DNA from: Pseudomonadota bacterium
GTDB taxonomy: Bacteria; Pseudomonadota; Gammaproteobacteria; Burkholderiales; UBA9220
Assembly: GCA_021845865.1 (NCBI GenBank)
Contig: JAJZVC010000005.1
Location: 1-64,000, forward strand
Length of the DNA: 64,000 nucleotides
Direction: 5' to 3'
Below the pieces are notes generated by a model, which saw only the letters and a list, made by a program, of their open reading frames with translations, had not been told where the DNA came from and did not search any database. Made by a program: the position numbers and the translations under genes. Positions 1 to 8,565 of this stretch are shown here, in pieces (positions within the stretch are counted from its first letter, which is position 1; each line of letters starts with the position of its first letter).

Positions 1-43
1 GTGTGGCTTAACCTGTGTCGAAAGAACGCATGGTTTTGCGATG

Positions 44-526
44 TCAATCTTCGAGAAGGCTTCGCAGCATCCAAGCGTTCTTTTCATGGATTTGCATGCG
101 TTGGGTCAGGAGATCCAGCGTCGGTTGGTCGTTGGCCTTCTCCGCGATGGGAAACACGGAACGCGCGGTGCGCACGACAGCCTCCTGTCCCTCCACCAAC
201 TGGCGGATCATGTCCTTGGCCTTGGGCACGCCGCTAGCCTCCTTGATGCAGGTCAGCGATGCAAACTCCTTGTACCCGCCGGGGGCGGGAAAGCCCAGGG
301 CCCGAATGCGCTCGGCGATCAGGTCCACGGCCATCCACTGTTCGTTGTACTGGTCCATGAACATGAGGTGCAGGGTCTGGAACATGGGACCCGTGACGTT
401 CCAATGGAAGTTGTGGGTCTTGAGATAAAGGGTATAGGTGTCAGCCAGAAAACGGGACAGGCCTTCCGCGATCTTAGCGCGGTCCTTGTCGTTGATGCCG
501 ATGTCGATGGATGCGGGGGATTTCAT
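44..526 (-). CDS. dps: Dps family ferritin-like DNA-binding protein
   Basis: Stores and oxidises iron in a spherical dodecamer and protects DNA from Fenton chemistry in the cytoplasm. The 160-residue length is normal for Dps. The family signature HWNVTG lies at residues 41-46. H41, H53, D68 and E72 fall at the spacing of the inter-subunit ferroxidase ligands of E. coli Dps; the aspartate expected four residues after H53 appears shifted by one (Met57/Asp58). I chose the ATG at 526 because AAAGGAA lies just upstream; the frame stays open further but without homology. It follows the DUF3501 gene by 28 bp, so it is probably the last gene of the rubrerythrin operon. Family assignment is firm, operon membership is inferred. 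Confidence 0.93.
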   Translation of the reverse strand: MKSPASIDIGINDKDRAKIAEGLSRFLADTYTLYLKTHNFHWNVTGPMFQTLHLMFMDQYNEQWMAVDLIAERIRALGFPAPGGYKEFASLTCIKEASGVPKAKDMIRQLVEGQEAVVRTARSVFPIAEKANDQPTLDLLTQRMQIHEKNAWMLRSLLED

Positions 527-554
527 GGTGTTCCTTTCTTCTTCGGTGGGGTGA

Positions 555-1160
555 TCAATGGAGATCCTTGGCGAGACTGCTCCGAACGCCGATGGGTATT
601 TCGCATTCGGTACGGTAGGCATGGTGGTCGATACCGGCCCGCATGGTCGCACCGCGTTTGACGGCAGCGATCATCCGTGGACTGAGTTCAAAACGCAGGA
701 AATGGACCGAGGCGGTCTTGGCATCGGTTTCCCGTTCCAAGTCCTCGTTGGCGACGGGATGGACCCTGTCGTGGCCATCCACCTGAATCCAAATGGAGCG
801 CTCGATGCCAATGAGTTTAGCAAGGGCTTGGCGGCGCTCCTCCGCATCGGCATATTCCAGCATGAAGGTGGCTTTCCAGTTGCTGCCGTCCGGAATTAGG
901 GGGTTGTAGGCATCCAATTCTCCGGCGATGCCCTCCGGTTCGAAAATCCGCTCGATGCGCAACATTTCCTGGACCTGATACTGCATGGTCAGGCGGTCTT
1001 CAAAATAGAGCGCAGCGTGGTCGCCGAGGGGCAGGCGGCGGTTTTTCTTGTGGGCCATGACCTCCGCCCGGAAAGCATTCCGGATGCGCGCATACTCTTC
1101 GAGGGAGTAAAGGGCTTGAGGCGTCAGTTTTTCCATCATGCTATTCCCAATAGTCGTCAT
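555..1160 (-). CDS. DUF3501 family protein
   Basis: A 201-residue soluble protein of the DUF3501 family, whose biochemical role is not known to me. The sequence has a charged N-terminal helix ([16 protein letters not shown]) and conserved segments with aromatic and charged residues, and no membrane segment or signal peptide. The family is commonly encoded beside a rubrerythrin and a CCG-type iron-sulfur protein, exactly as here, which suggests a shared role in peroxide or redox stress. The start at 1160 gives an ATGA overlap of 4 bp with the upstream gene, implying translational coupling. An alternative ATG at 1139, with a weak GGGA in front, would shorten it by seven residues. Confidence 0.85.
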   Translation of the reverse strand: MTTIGNSMMEKLTPQALYSLEEYARIRNAFRAEVMAHKKNRRLPLGDHAALYFEDRLTMQYQVQEMLRIERIFEPEGIAGELDAYNPLIPDGSNWKATFMLEYADAEERRQALAKLIGIERSIWIQVDGHDRVHPVANEDLERETDAKTASVHFLRFELSPRMIAAVKRGATMRAGIDHHAYRTECEIPIGVRSSLAKDLH

Positions 1161-2491
1161 ATTCCGTAAGCCCGGCGCAACAAAGTAATCGGGTGCTCGG
1201 GAGGGCGCCCGTCGGCGAGACCGTTCTCGATGTGGTGCCCGGCCATGGCGCAATCGCTGCCGTAATGGTCGGCCTTGGCCGATTGGACGCGGCTCACCAC
1301 GGGTTTGACGATCTTCATCGAGGCTTCGTGGAATTCCTTTTTCACGGCATAAGTCCCGTCGTGGCCAGAGCAGCGCTCGATGATTTCCACTTCGCTGCCG
1401 GGCACCAGGGACAGGGCCTCGCGGGTTTTCTGGCCGATATTCTGCACCCGCTGGTGACAGGCCGCATGGTAGGCCACCTTGCCTAGGGGGTGCTGAAAAT
1501 CGGTGTTCAGCTTGCCTTCCTTGTGGCGCAGCATAAGGTATTCGAAGGGATCGTAGAAAGCCGCCTTCACCTTCTGCACCAGGGGGTCGCCGGGGAACAG
1601 GAGGGGCAGCTCCTGCTTGAACATCAGCACGCAGGAGGGGATGAGGGCGGTGAGGTCCCAGCCTTCGTCCACCAGGCGGGCCAGCTCGGGGATATTCACC
1701 TCCTTGGCGGCCGCTACCGCCTCCAGGTCTCCCAACTCCAGCTTGGGCATGCCGCAACAGCGTTCCACCTTCGGCGTGGTGACGGGAATGCCATTGTGCT
1801 CGAAGACGGCGACGAAGTCCTCGCCGACACCCGGTTCGTTGCGGTTCATGTAGCAGGTGGTGAAGAGGGCCACCTTGCCACGGGTCTTGCCGGCGGCTTC
1901 CGCCGTCAAGGGGCTGCCGTGGCCTTGGAGGCGTTTGCGCAGGGGCTTGCTGTGGAACTCCGGCAGCTTGGCGTCGGCATGGATGCCGGCTACCGCTTCC
2001 AGCATCTTGCGGGCAGGGCGGATTTTGTTGACGGCGTTCACCACCTGGGCCACCACGGGAATGCCGGCAAAGCGGCCTACCGCCTCGGTGCTGGTCAGGA
2101 TGCGGTCCCGCAGCTTGACCTCGCCCTTGTTGAATTTGACCGCCTTGGCCCGCAGCATCAGGTGGGGAAAATCGATGTTCCACTCGTGGGGCGGCACGTA
2201 GGGGCACTTGGTCATGTAGCAGAGGTCGCAGAGATAGCAATGGTCCACGACCTTCCAGTAGTCTGCCTTCGCGACTCCATCCACCTCCATGGATTCCGAG
2301 TTGTCCACCAGGTCGAACAGGGTCGGGAAGGATTGGCACAGGCTGACGCAGCGGCGGCAGCCGTGGCAGATGTCGAATACCCGTTCCATCTCCTTGAACA
2401 AGGCTTCCTCGGCGTAGAAATCGGCGGATTTCCAGTCGATGGGGTGGCGAGTGGGGGCTTCCAGGTTGCCTTCGCGGATAGAACTGGCCAT
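1157..2491 (-). CDS. Heterodisulfide reductase-related iron-sulfur (CCG domain) protein
   Basis: Predicted cytoplasmic electron-transfer protein of 444 residues. The N-terminal third carries two 4Fe-4S ferredoxin-type motifs (CHGCRRCVSLCQ and CYLCDLCYMTKCP). The C-terminal half has cysteine-rich CCG features (CCGMPKLE and a later CSGHDG), as in HdrB/GlpC-type subunits that bind non-cubane clusters. It resembles GlpC but sits with rubrerythrin and DUF3501 rather than with glpAB, so it may pass electrons to rubrerythrin. That partner is inference. The ATG at 2491 is preceded by GGAG at about 7 bp; an in-frame ATG eleven codons upstream lacks a site. It overlaps the next gene by 4 bp. Confidence 0.88.
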   Translation of the reverse strand: MASSIREGNLEAPTRHPIDWKSADFYAEEALFKEMERVFDICHGCRRCVSLCQSFPTLFDLVDNSESMEVDGVAKADYWKVVDHCYLCDLCYMTKCPYVPPHEWNIDFPHLMLRAKAVKFNKGEVKLRDRILTSTEAVGRFAGIPVVAQVVNAVNKIRPARKMLEAVAGIHADAKLPEFHSKPLRKRLQGHGSPLTAEAAGKTRGKVALFTTCYMNRNEPGVGEDFVAVFEHNGIPVTTPKVERCCGMPKLELGDLEAVAAAKEVNIPELARLVDEGWDLTALIPSCVLMFKQELPLLFPGDPLVQKVKAAFYDPFEYLMLRHKEGKLNTDFQHPLGKVAYHAACHQRVQNIGQKTREALSLVPGSEVEIIERCSGHDGTYAVKKEFHEASMKIVKPVVSRVQSAKADHYGSDCAMAGHHIENGLADGRPPEHPITLLRRAYGI

Positions 2492-2555
2492 GGCGTTTCT
2501 CCAGGTCGCGTTGGTGAAGGCCACCGGCCAGGGAATCGACCGGCGGCGGCGGGGC

Positions 2556-2975
2556 CTAATCGACCAGGTTGTCGAGGGCTTTCTGGAACCGGTTGGCGTG
2601 AGAACGTTCGGCCTTGGCCAGAGTTTCGAACCAGTCGGCGATTTCGTCGAAACCTTCGTCCCGGGCGGTCTTGGACATGCCGGGGTACATATCGGTGTAT
2701 TCGTGGGTCTCCCCGGCGACGGCGGTCTGGAGATTCAGGCGGGTGGAACCGAAGGGCAGCCCCGTTGCCGGGTCGCCGCAGGCTTCCAGATACTCCAGGT
2801 GACCGTGGGCGTGGCCGGTTTCCCCCTCGGCGGTGGAGCGGAATACCGCCGCCACGTCGTTCTGGCCTTCGATGTCGGCCTTGGCGGCGAAATAGAGGTA
2901 CCGGCGGTTGGCCTGGGATTCGCCGGCGAAGGCGTCCTTCAGATTCTGTTCGGTCTTGCTTCCTTTGAGTTGCAT
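2556..2975 (-). CDS. Rubrerythrin (di-iron domain only)
   Basis: Non-haem di-iron peroxidase that reduces hydrogen peroxide in the cytoplasm. The 139-residue sequence is a four-helix ferritin-like bundle with the typical start ([12 protein letters not shown]) and ExxH iron-ligand segments ([25 protein letters not shown]). The C-terminal rubredoxin domain of classical rubrerythrin is absent, so electrons must come from another protein; the adjacent iron-sulfur protein is an obvious candidate. A very strong AAAGGAGG site precedes the ATG. It is the first gene of a four-gene operon ending with dps. A putative OxyR-like element lies about 120 bp upstream. Confidence 0.92.
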   Translation of the reverse strand: MQLKGSKTEQNLKDAFAGESQANRRYLYFAAKADIEGQNDVAAVFRSTAEGETGHAHGHLEYLEACGDPATGLPFGSTRLNLQTAVAGETHEYTDMYPGMSKTARDEGFDEIADWFETLAKAERSHANRFQKALDNLVD

Positions 2976-3093
2976 GGTTTCCTCCTTTGGGCGTGGGGAG
3001 ACGGTTAATTGCCCGAGTTGGGCTGGTGGGTATGCCGTTTCACTATAGTTGCCAAACCCTTGTGGAAGGAAATTGGTTTTTCAAAAGACGCTG

Positions 3094-3108
3094 ATAGTCT
3101 ATGGCTAT
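3094..3108 (-). promoter_or_regulatory. OxyR-like half operator (ATAG-N7-CTAT)
   Basis: ATAGTCTATGGCTAT lies inside a perfect 8-bp inverted repeat (GCTGATAG at 3090-3097, CTATCAGC at 3105-3112). The ATAG-N7-CTAT spacing is that of one OxyR dimer site. The second half of the full OxyR tetramer site is not visible at the expected spacing. It sits about 120 bp upstream of the rubrerythrin start, in front of a peroxide-defence operon, which makes OxyR plausible but unproven. Confidence 0.4.
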
Positions 3109-3127
3109 CAGCTAGACACGAGCATGC

Positions 3128-4534
3128 TCACCATAGAAAAAATAGCCAAATCCAGGGGCTGACCAGGCCAGAGACCGCCATGGCGTAACACCCGAGGGGA
3201 AACAGGCGATTCCCGCCAGGCGTCAGGGCGCGCAGTATCCGCGAGCCGAGGCCGAGGCTCCACAGCGCCGCCACGGCCAACAAAGCGGCTCTGGCGGCAG
3301 GAAGCCATGGCAGCGTGACGCCTTCGGCGTTAAGCAAGGTCGCGGTCAACGCGGAGAGGCCGAGGAAGACGCCGAATCCTCCAATGGGGGTCAGGCCCAG
3401 CGCCAGCCGGTGGCGGACCGCGGCCCCCTCAAGTCCTGCCAGGCGAACGGCCATCTTCAGCCAGAAAGTGGCCCACAACCCGAGCAGTAGCGCGGCAGCG
3501 CCGATGTAGACGACGATGGAAAGGCCGTCCAGCCAGGTGAAGATATCGTTGGCCTGGGGGTAGTGGGTCAGCAGCCACCAGGGGGCGTTGTCCTGGAGGA
3601 GGAAATAGCTGTCCCGGTCCACCAGCCACCCGGCGGCGGCCATTTTTCCTTGAACGAACCAGGGCGACGCCGTCCACTGAAAAGCGCCGGCAGCGGTGCC
3701 GATCAGGCCGAATACCAAAAGCCGGGCATCCCAGGCGAGATTGCGCTCGCCGGGAGAAACGGCCTCGCTGCCCGGCAGGCGGGAGGCGAGGCGGATGGCT
3801 CCCCGGTGGCTGCTGCAACGGCCACACATATGGCATTGGGACGCTCCCTGCATGCGTCGTAAATCCAGGAGCGGCGCGCAGTTCGTGGGCTGGGCGGGAC
3901 GGGGCGAGGCTTGCCACTGTTTCCGGTCAACCCTGAAATGAAACGCCGACAGCCGGGAAAGCAGGGCGAAGACCCCGGAAACCGGGCACAGGTACCGGCA
4001 CCAGACCCGCTTGTCGCGGCCATAGACAAGCCCCACCAGGACGGCGGCCACCGTGGACCCGCCCAGGACGAGCAGGGCCGCTTTGGGATACTCGTAAACG
4101 CTGATCAACTGGCCGTAAACGGTGGTCAGGACGAAGGCGACGAAGGGCCAGCCCCCCCATTTCAGCCAGCGGGGGACGGGTTTGCCCAGGCCGTAGCGGC
4201 TGACCGCTTCCGTAAGCGTGCCCTCCGGACACAACAGGCCGCACCAGACGCGCCCCAGGCCCATGGTGGCGAGGATGACGAAGGGCCACCATATCCCCCA
4301 GAAGACGAATTGGGCGAAGAGGGTGAGATTGTTGTAAAGATGGGCGGATTCTCCCGGCAACGGCAGGAACGCGGGCAACGATACGAGGGCCAGATAGAAC
4401 ACCACCACGGCCCACTGGATACCGATCACCCACCCCCGTTTGCGGCGCAGGAATTCGCCGGCCTGGTAAAGCAGGCCGGCATCCTCCGTCGGCTGGATGG
4501 CATAAGGATGGATGGGAATCTGGGGATATTGCAT
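3128..4534 (-). CDS. ftrD: FtrD-like membrane polyferredoxin (NapH/CcoG-type 4Fe-4S protein)
   Basis: Probable electron-transfer subunit of an FtrABCD-type ferrous iron uptake system in the inner membrane. The 468-residue sequence has an N-terminal soluble stretch, then several membrane helices. The two NapH/CcoG-type CxxxCP motifs (WCGLLCPEG, WCRYLCPVS) are followed by a cysteine cluster (CHMCGRC), and further hydrophobic helices run to the C-terminus. GAGGAGG lies before the ATG at 4534, one base after the upstream stop. In Bordetella and Burkholderia, FtrD is needed for iron uptake together with FtrA, B and C. The gene order here supports that role better than a CcoG role in oxidase assembly. 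Confidence 0.82.
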   Translation of the reverse strand: MQYPQIPIHPYAIQPTEDAGLLYQAGEFLRRKRGWVIGIQWAVVVFYLALVSLPAFLPLPGESAHLYNNLTLFAQFVFWGIWWPFVILATMGLGRVWCGLLCPEGTLTEAVSRYGLGKPVPRWLKWGGWPFVAFVLTTVYGQLISVYEYPKAALLVLGGSTVAAVLVGLVYGRDKRVWCRYLCPVSGVFALLSRLSAFHFRVDRKQWQASPRPAQPTNCAPLLDLRRMQGASQCHMCGRCSSHRGAIRLASRLPGSEAVSPGERNLAWDARLLVFGLIGTAAGAFQWTASPWFVQGKMAAAGWLVDRDSYFLLQDNAPWWLLTHYPQANDIFTWLDGLSIVVYIGAAALLLGLWATFWLKMAVRLAGLEGAAVRHRLALGLTPIGGFGVFLGLSALTATLLNAEGVTLPWLPAARAALLAVAALWSLGLGSRILRALTPGGNRLFPLGCYAMAVSGLVSPWIWLFFLW

Positions 4535-4535
4535 G

Positions 4536-5042
4536 TCATTGGCCTCCTCGGCCAGTTTCGAAACGGAATGGGATTTGGACAATGCTGTCCTTGCTTGCCA
4601 GTTCCACGGTTGCCAACCACTCGCCGTGGCCGGCAATGCAAACGGGCAGGGCGGTTTTCCCGCGATAGAGGCCGGGTTCGATGAGGTCCAGGGTGACGCG
4701 GCTGCTCCCCATGGGAGGATCCGTGGCGGTAATTTCCACGCTGGCAGCCGCCTCCCGGCCATCAGCGGCACGCAGCTCGACGTCAAAAGGCTCGGCTGTC
4801 GAGAGCGGCAACGGGCGGAAGCCCAGTTCAAGCGTCGTCCCATCGGGCAGGACGGCGCTGCACGCCTTCCGGCTCAAATCGCATTCCTCATCGACGGGCA
4901 GCAGAACTGGGGCGGGAGCCGAAAACATCATCACCTTCACCAGCAGCATTACCGCCAGCAAGCCGACAGCCGCTCCGGTCAGCGCGCATTTGGGACAGGC
5001 GCTGTCAAGGAGGGGAAGGCTTGCCGCCGCCGTCATGCTCAT
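4536..5042 (-). CDS. FixH/YtkA-like membrane-anchored protein of the Ftr operon
   Basis: A 168-residue protein with one hydrophobic segment near residues 20-40 and a predicted periplasmic domain. The C-terminal part resembles FixH/YtkA-like beta-sandwich proteins (a PVCxxGHGEW-type turn followed by ATVEL). It contains cysteines near residues 50-60 and in the PVC motif, which could bind metal or form a disulfide. Its ATG overlaps the ftrC stop as ATGA, and ftrD follows after 1 bp, so all three are translationally coupled. The standard Ftr system has four components; this is an extra one. Family assignment is by motif impression only. Confidence 0.6.
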   Translation of the reverse strand: MSMTAAASLPLLDSACPKCALTGAAVGLLAVMLLVKVMMFSAPAPVLLPVDEECDLSRKACSAVLPDGTTLELGFRPLPLSTAEPFDVELRAADGREAAASVEITATDPPMGSSRVTLDLIEPGLYRGKTALPVCIAGHGEWLATVELASKDSIVQIPFRFETGRGGQ

Positions 5043-5857
5043 GGCTTTACCACGGCCATGGCGCGTGGTCGCAGCAGGACGACAACCAGCGCCCAGTAGG
5101 CGGCGTAGGCGAGCACGAGAGTCAGCGAGGGGTGCGCGCGGTAGCCGGTGAATGAGGCGACGAGGCCTCCCGCCGTCGAACTGTCGTCCAGGATGGCTGA
5201 AGAGTCCCACAGGGGGTCCACCAGGGCCGGCAGCAATTCCATGCCGATCAGGCGTTCCACGCCTCCCATGAGGAGGGAAGCGGCAAGCAGCAGCAGCACG
5301 ATCCCGCTGAGGCGGAAAAAGAGCCGGTAACTCAGGAAGCGCAGGCCTCGGCTGACTCCCCAGGCGGTGAGCAGCGCCAACAGGAATCCCGCCGCGGCAC
5401 CCAGGAAAAGGGGCTGCGTGCCCGTTTGTCCCGCCCCCAGGCCGTAGAGGAAAACAGCGGTCTCGCCTCCTTCCCGCGCCACCGCCAGGGCCGCCAGAAC
5501 GGACAGCCCCATCCAGTTGGCCTTTTCGGCGGCCCGAGCGGCGCCCGCCTCAAGTTCCCGCTTCATGCCGCGTCCGTGCTTGCCCATCCACAGAACCATT
5601 TGGGTAATGAGTCCGGCGGCAGCGAACAGAAGGGCCGTCTGAAAATATTCCAGCGCTTCGCCGGCCAATTCGTTCTGCACGAACAGCATTAGGGCGGCCA
5701 GGCCGGCGGCGAGGGCCACGCCCACGGCGACCCCGCCCCACAGCCAGGGGATTCCCTGGCGGCCTGTGTCGCTGCTCTTCAGCCAACCGTAAAGAATGCC
5801 GACGACCAGCAAAGCCTCAACGCTTTCGCGCCAAACAATGAACAGGGCGTTACCCAT
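5039..5857 (-). CDS. ftrC: FTR1 family iron permease
   Basis: Inner-membrane permease that moves iron after its oxidation at the periplasmic face. The 272-residue protein has about seven hydrophobic helices and the two REXXE-type motifs of the family: RESVE at residues 10-14 and REGGE at 128-132, whose glutamates bind iron. AAGGAGA precedes the ATG. The gene lies between the cupredoxin FtrB and the FixH-like protein, with short spacing (9 bp and a 4-bp overlap), which matches the Ftr layout rather than the EfeUOB layout. Confidence 0.9.
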   Translation of the reverse strand: MGNALFIVWRESVEALLVVGILYGWLKSSDTGRQGIPWLWGGVAVGVALAAGLAALMLFVQNELAGEALEYFQTALLFAAAGLITQMVLWMGKHGRGMKRELEAGAARAAEKANWMGLSVLAALAVAREGGETAVFLYGLGAGQTGTQPLFLGAAAGFLLALLTAWGVSRGLRFLSYRLFFRLSGIVLLLLAASLLMGGVERLIGMELLPALVDPLWDSSAILDDSSTAGGLVASFTGYRAHPSLTLVLAYAAYWALVVVLLRPRAMAVVKP

Positions 5858-5866
5858 GGCTTCTCC

Positions 5867-6196
5867 TTATTTGGCGACAATCCGGCCCTGGGCCGTGTCC
5901 GGATGGAATTCGCCGAAAAAGCGGTAGGCGCCAGGTTTGAGGGGCGCGAACACCAGGAAGGACGTAACGCCCGGGGCAAGAACCTTTTCCTTGCGCAGCT
6001 CTGTGCTTTCGAATTCCTCGGCGCCAGGCCCCTTGTTGCTGATAATGATCTTGAATCGCTCGCCTGCCTTGACTTCAAGGGTTTCCGGGTAAAAACGCCC
6101 ATTCTGGATCGTCAGGTGGTAAACAGGCAGCTCCGCCGCGTTGGCAGCCGGCAGCAGGGCCATAAGGAAGGAGAGGGCAAGGAAAAACTTTCTCAT
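5867..6196 (-). CDS. ftrB: Periplasmic cupredoxin-like protein FtrB
   Basis: A 109-residue exported protein with a cleavable signal peptide (MRKFFLALSFLMALLPAANA) and one cupredoxin-like beta domain. The region contains EEFESTELRKEK and GEFHPDTAQG segments similar to the cupredoxin part of EfeO/FtrB proteins. The proposed role is to oxidise ferrous iron, or receive electrons, so that iron can enter the FTR1 permease. I chose the ATG at 6196 because the signal peptide begins there. The neighbours (P19 homologue, porin and FTR1 permease) fix the assignment. Confidence 0.82.
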   Translation of the reverse strand: MRKFFLALSFLMALLPAANAAELPVYHLTIQNGRFYPETLEVKAGERFKIIISNKGPGAEEFESTELRKEKVLAPGVTSFLVFAPLKPGAYRFFGEFHPDTAQGRIVAK

Positions 6197-6215
6197 GACA
6201 ACGACGGCTCCTTGA

Positions 6216-7733
6216 TTAGAAAGTGAGTTGGGCACGCAATCCCAGTATCTTCAGGGCAGAGGATGCGCCGTGGCCGCCTGGATTGCTGATGTACTGGAAA
6301 TCCGGCGACAGCTCGAACTGCTTGTGAATGCGATAGCGGTAGTAGGCTTCCAGTACCTTTTCCGAGCCCGACGCGGTATAGCCGTAGTCGGGTACGCCGT
6401 CGCCATCCGCGTCCACTGTTGCGGAATCGCGGTTGAAGTCAGCGCTGGTACGCTGGAGGCCGAACGCCAGACCGATCGCGTCGCCACCGCGCTCCCAGTA
6501 GGAACCGCCAAGCTCCGCTCCAAAAGACAGTGCGCGGTCGAAGCGCAAGTGCCCCGTGGTTTGCTGGCCAAGGCGGCCGAACAGCGTGGTGTAGTCGCCG
6601 ACGCGCTGGTCGAAGCTCAGGCCCCAGCCGGCATGGGATTCGAACGTGCTGTCATAGGCCGGCCCCTGGCCGTTGCGCCAAGCGTAGATACGGTAGTTGC
6701 CGTCCAATCCGCCCAAGAACTTGCGCTGGGTTTCGAGCTGGGCGATGACGAGGGGGGAACTGAAGAAACGCTCGTAGTTGGCGCCTCTGCCGGAGCCGAA
6801 CACCCCCAGGGATGCGCGCCAGCTTTCCGGCTTCGCTTCCTGGTTCAGGTAGGAGAGACGAAAACCGGGAGAAAAGCCATTCGCATCGACACCGATGTCC
6901 CCCCCCGCATCCAACAAGGCGTTATGGACGAAAACCGTGTTCAGGAACTGGCGTGTTTCATCGTTGGCCACCGTGTTCTGGTCGAAGAACACGAAGGGGT
7001 CCATCTTGCCAAAGTTGATTTCCAGGCTTTCCCGTGAACGGGGCTTGAAGCCGCCAAAAGGCAGGGGGATGGAGGCCTGGTACCAGGCTTGGCCGAGAAT
7101 CGCCACGCTGTTGTCCGGATCGGTGTTGAGGGCGCGGAAGGCGGAAGCGTTGGGCTTGGCATAGACCGGCAGATCGTTGAGCCCTTTCCCTTGCCCGATA
7201 CGGAATTGCGCGAAGATGCGGTTCTCGGTATTGCCGATATCCGGCAGCGGCAGGGTAACGTAAACGTCGCCCCGGTAGTTGAGCTGGCTCGCGCCGTTGG
7301 GGGCGGCCCCGGGAGCGGTGCCGCTAGCTTTTTGCGCAGTGGTGGTAAGGCTCATGCCGGCGGTAATTCCTTCCAGCGCTTCTACCGTGCGGGCCTGCTT
7401 CTGCATCCCCAGGGCCTGGTACTCGACAGCCTTCAGGCGGGAAGTGATTTCAGGTTCGTTCTCGCTGATATTCTCGTTTTCCAGGCCCTTTTCCAGGCTG
7501 GCGCGGCTTTCTTCCAGCGACTTCAGACGCTGCTCGACATTGCCGGCTTGAGCGGGGGATGCAAGGCGTTTTTCCAGCTCGGCATTGCGCTGCTCGATTT
7601 TTTCCAGCCGGGCCGAAAGGCGCTTCAACTCCTTCAGCAGTTCGGCCTGGCTGACGTCGGCCGCGCTTGCCATGGCGGACGATGCCATCAGCGCGGCGGC
7701 CAGGGCAATAGGACGGAGGGGGAAGTAACGCAT
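6216..7733 (-). CDS. Outer-membrane porin (OprB/carbohydrate-porin-like) with coiled-coil N-terminus
   Basis: A 505-residue predicted outer-membrane beta-barrel. It has a signal peptide ending near residue 25 (AMASAAD), then a charged heptad-rich segment of about 35-110 residues, probably a coiled coil that may trimerise or reach the peptidoglycan. The barrel-type remainder is rich in alternating aromatic and polar residues and ends in a terminal phenylalanine, the usual barrel assembly signal. A DADGDGVPDYG loop looks like a calcium-binding turn. It starts 2 bp after the ftrA stop inside the iron operon, so it probably lets a metal or chelate cross the outer membrane. The substrate is unknown. 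Confidence 0.75.
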   Translation of the reverse strand: MRYFPLRPIALAAALMASSAMASAADVSQAELLKELKRLSARLEKIEQRNAELEKRLASPAQAGNVEQRLKSLEESRASLEKGLENENISENEPEITSRLKAVEYQALGMQKQARTVEALEGITAGMSLTTTAQKASGTAPGAAPNGASQLNYRGDVYVTLPLPDIGNTENRIFAQFRIGQGKGLNDLPVYAKPNASAFRALNTDPDNSVAILGQAWYQASIPLPFGGFKPRSRESLEINFGKMDPFVFFDQNTVANDETRQFLNTVFVHNALLDAGGDIGVDANGFSPGFRLSYLNQEAKPESWRASLGVFGSGRGANYERFFSSPLVIAQLETQRKFLGGLDGNYRIYAWRNGQGPAYDSTFESHAGWGLSFDQRVGDYTTLFGRLGQQTTGHLRFDRALSFGAELGGSYWERGGDAIGLAFGLQRTSADFNRDSATVDADGDGVPDYGYTASGSEKVLEAYYRYRIHKQFELSPDFQYISNPGGHGASSALKILGLRAQLTF

Positions 7734-7735
7734 AA

Positions 7736-8293
7736 TTAGTAGCCACCCTTCTTGCCGATACCCACGTAGGTGAATTCATATTCCACCTCGAACGGCTTGA
7801 ACCAGGGACGTACGCCAGTCAGCCGGTCGGTGTGGCGGCCGAAATGGCTTTGGGGATTGGCGCTAGGGGGGAGAATGGTGTATTTCACCCGGTATTTTCC
7901 GGGCCCCATCAGCTTAACGTTGTCGCCGTAGTGGGGACCATCGTTGGCGACCATGGGCATGAAGTCGCCGCTGATCTTCTTGTTGTCGCCCATTTTGGTG
8001 ACTTCGTATTTCACCAGCAGATAGGGAATCCAGGCGCCTTCCTCGAAACCGTTGGGATTGTTGGCCAGGGCATGGATATCGGCCTCCATGTGGACGTCGG
8101 ATTCCTCGGCCTTTCTCATCATGCCGTCCGGTTCCATGGTCACCGGCTGCAGGTAGACAGCGGCGATTTCCATGCCGGCCCGCTGCTGGGGAGTGCCGAT
8201 GGGGTATTCCACCGCCTGGGCGGCAGCACCGAACCCTGCCAGAGTAAGGCCGGTGATGGCGGAGAGAAGGGAAGTGCGCGTTGCGTTGAACAT
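7736..8293 (-). CDS. ftrA: P19/Tp34-type periplasmic iron-binding protein FtrA
   Basis: Periplasmic high-affinity iron/copper binding protein of the P19 family, 185 residues. A signal peptide ends near AAAQA. The family metal-site residues are visible: Met41-Glu42 in RAGMEIAAVYL, the ESDVHMEADIHA segment at 65-75, GPHYGDN at 119-125 and SHFGRHTDRLTGV around 149-161. A good GGAGG site precedes the ATG. In Ftr systems this protein captures ferrous iron and passes it to the FtrB/FtrC pair. It is followed after 2 bp by the porin gene and preceded by hemP with a 79-bp gap, probably in one transcript. Confidence 0.9.
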   Translation of the reverse strand: MFNATRTSLLSAITGLTLAGFGAAAQAVEYPIGTPQQRAGMEIAAVYLQPVTMEPDGMMRKAEESDVHMEADIHALANNPNGFEEGAWIPYLLVKYEVTKMGDNKKISGDFMPMVANDGPHYGDNVKLMGPGKYRVKYTILPPSANPQSHFGRHTDRLTGVRPWFKPFEVEYEFTYVGIGKKGGY

Positions 8294-8372
8294 AAAGCCT
8301 CCTTGGGTAGTCAGTCGGTAAGTCGTTTGGCTGGCTGCCGGGCAAGGAGGCCCGATGGCTGGCTGGATGTCG

Positions 8373-8561
8373 CTACTTGGTCAAAATAAGTTTTCCGTTG
8401 CGGGTAATGGTCAGGCGGTATGCCTCGCCTTCATGAACAATCCACAGCTCCCGTGCTCCAGCGAACAATTCTTTTGTCGTCATGCGCCGTGCCGATGGCA
8501 CGTCGCTGTCCGCCTGTCTCTGCCCGAGTACGGATCGATGCCCGTTGGGAGTGTTTTTCAT
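8373..8561 (-). CDS. hemP: Hemin uptake protein HemP
   Basis: A 62-residue protein of the HemP family, recognised by the C-terminal block ending in WIVHEGEAYRLTITRNGKLILTK-like sequence preceded by a TTKELFAGARE segment. In several proteobacteria HemP (also called HmuP) activates haem and iron uptake genes together with Fur. The ATG at 8561 gives the normal family length. It lies 4 bp after the 74-residue unknown gene and upstream of ftrA. No haem receptor is present in this window, so its target here could be the Ftr operon itself. That is inference. Confidence 0.85.
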   Translation of the reverse strand: MKNTPNGHRSVLGQRQADSDVPSARRMTTKELFAGARELWIVHEGEAYRLTITRNGKLILTK

Positions 8562-8565
8562 CGTG

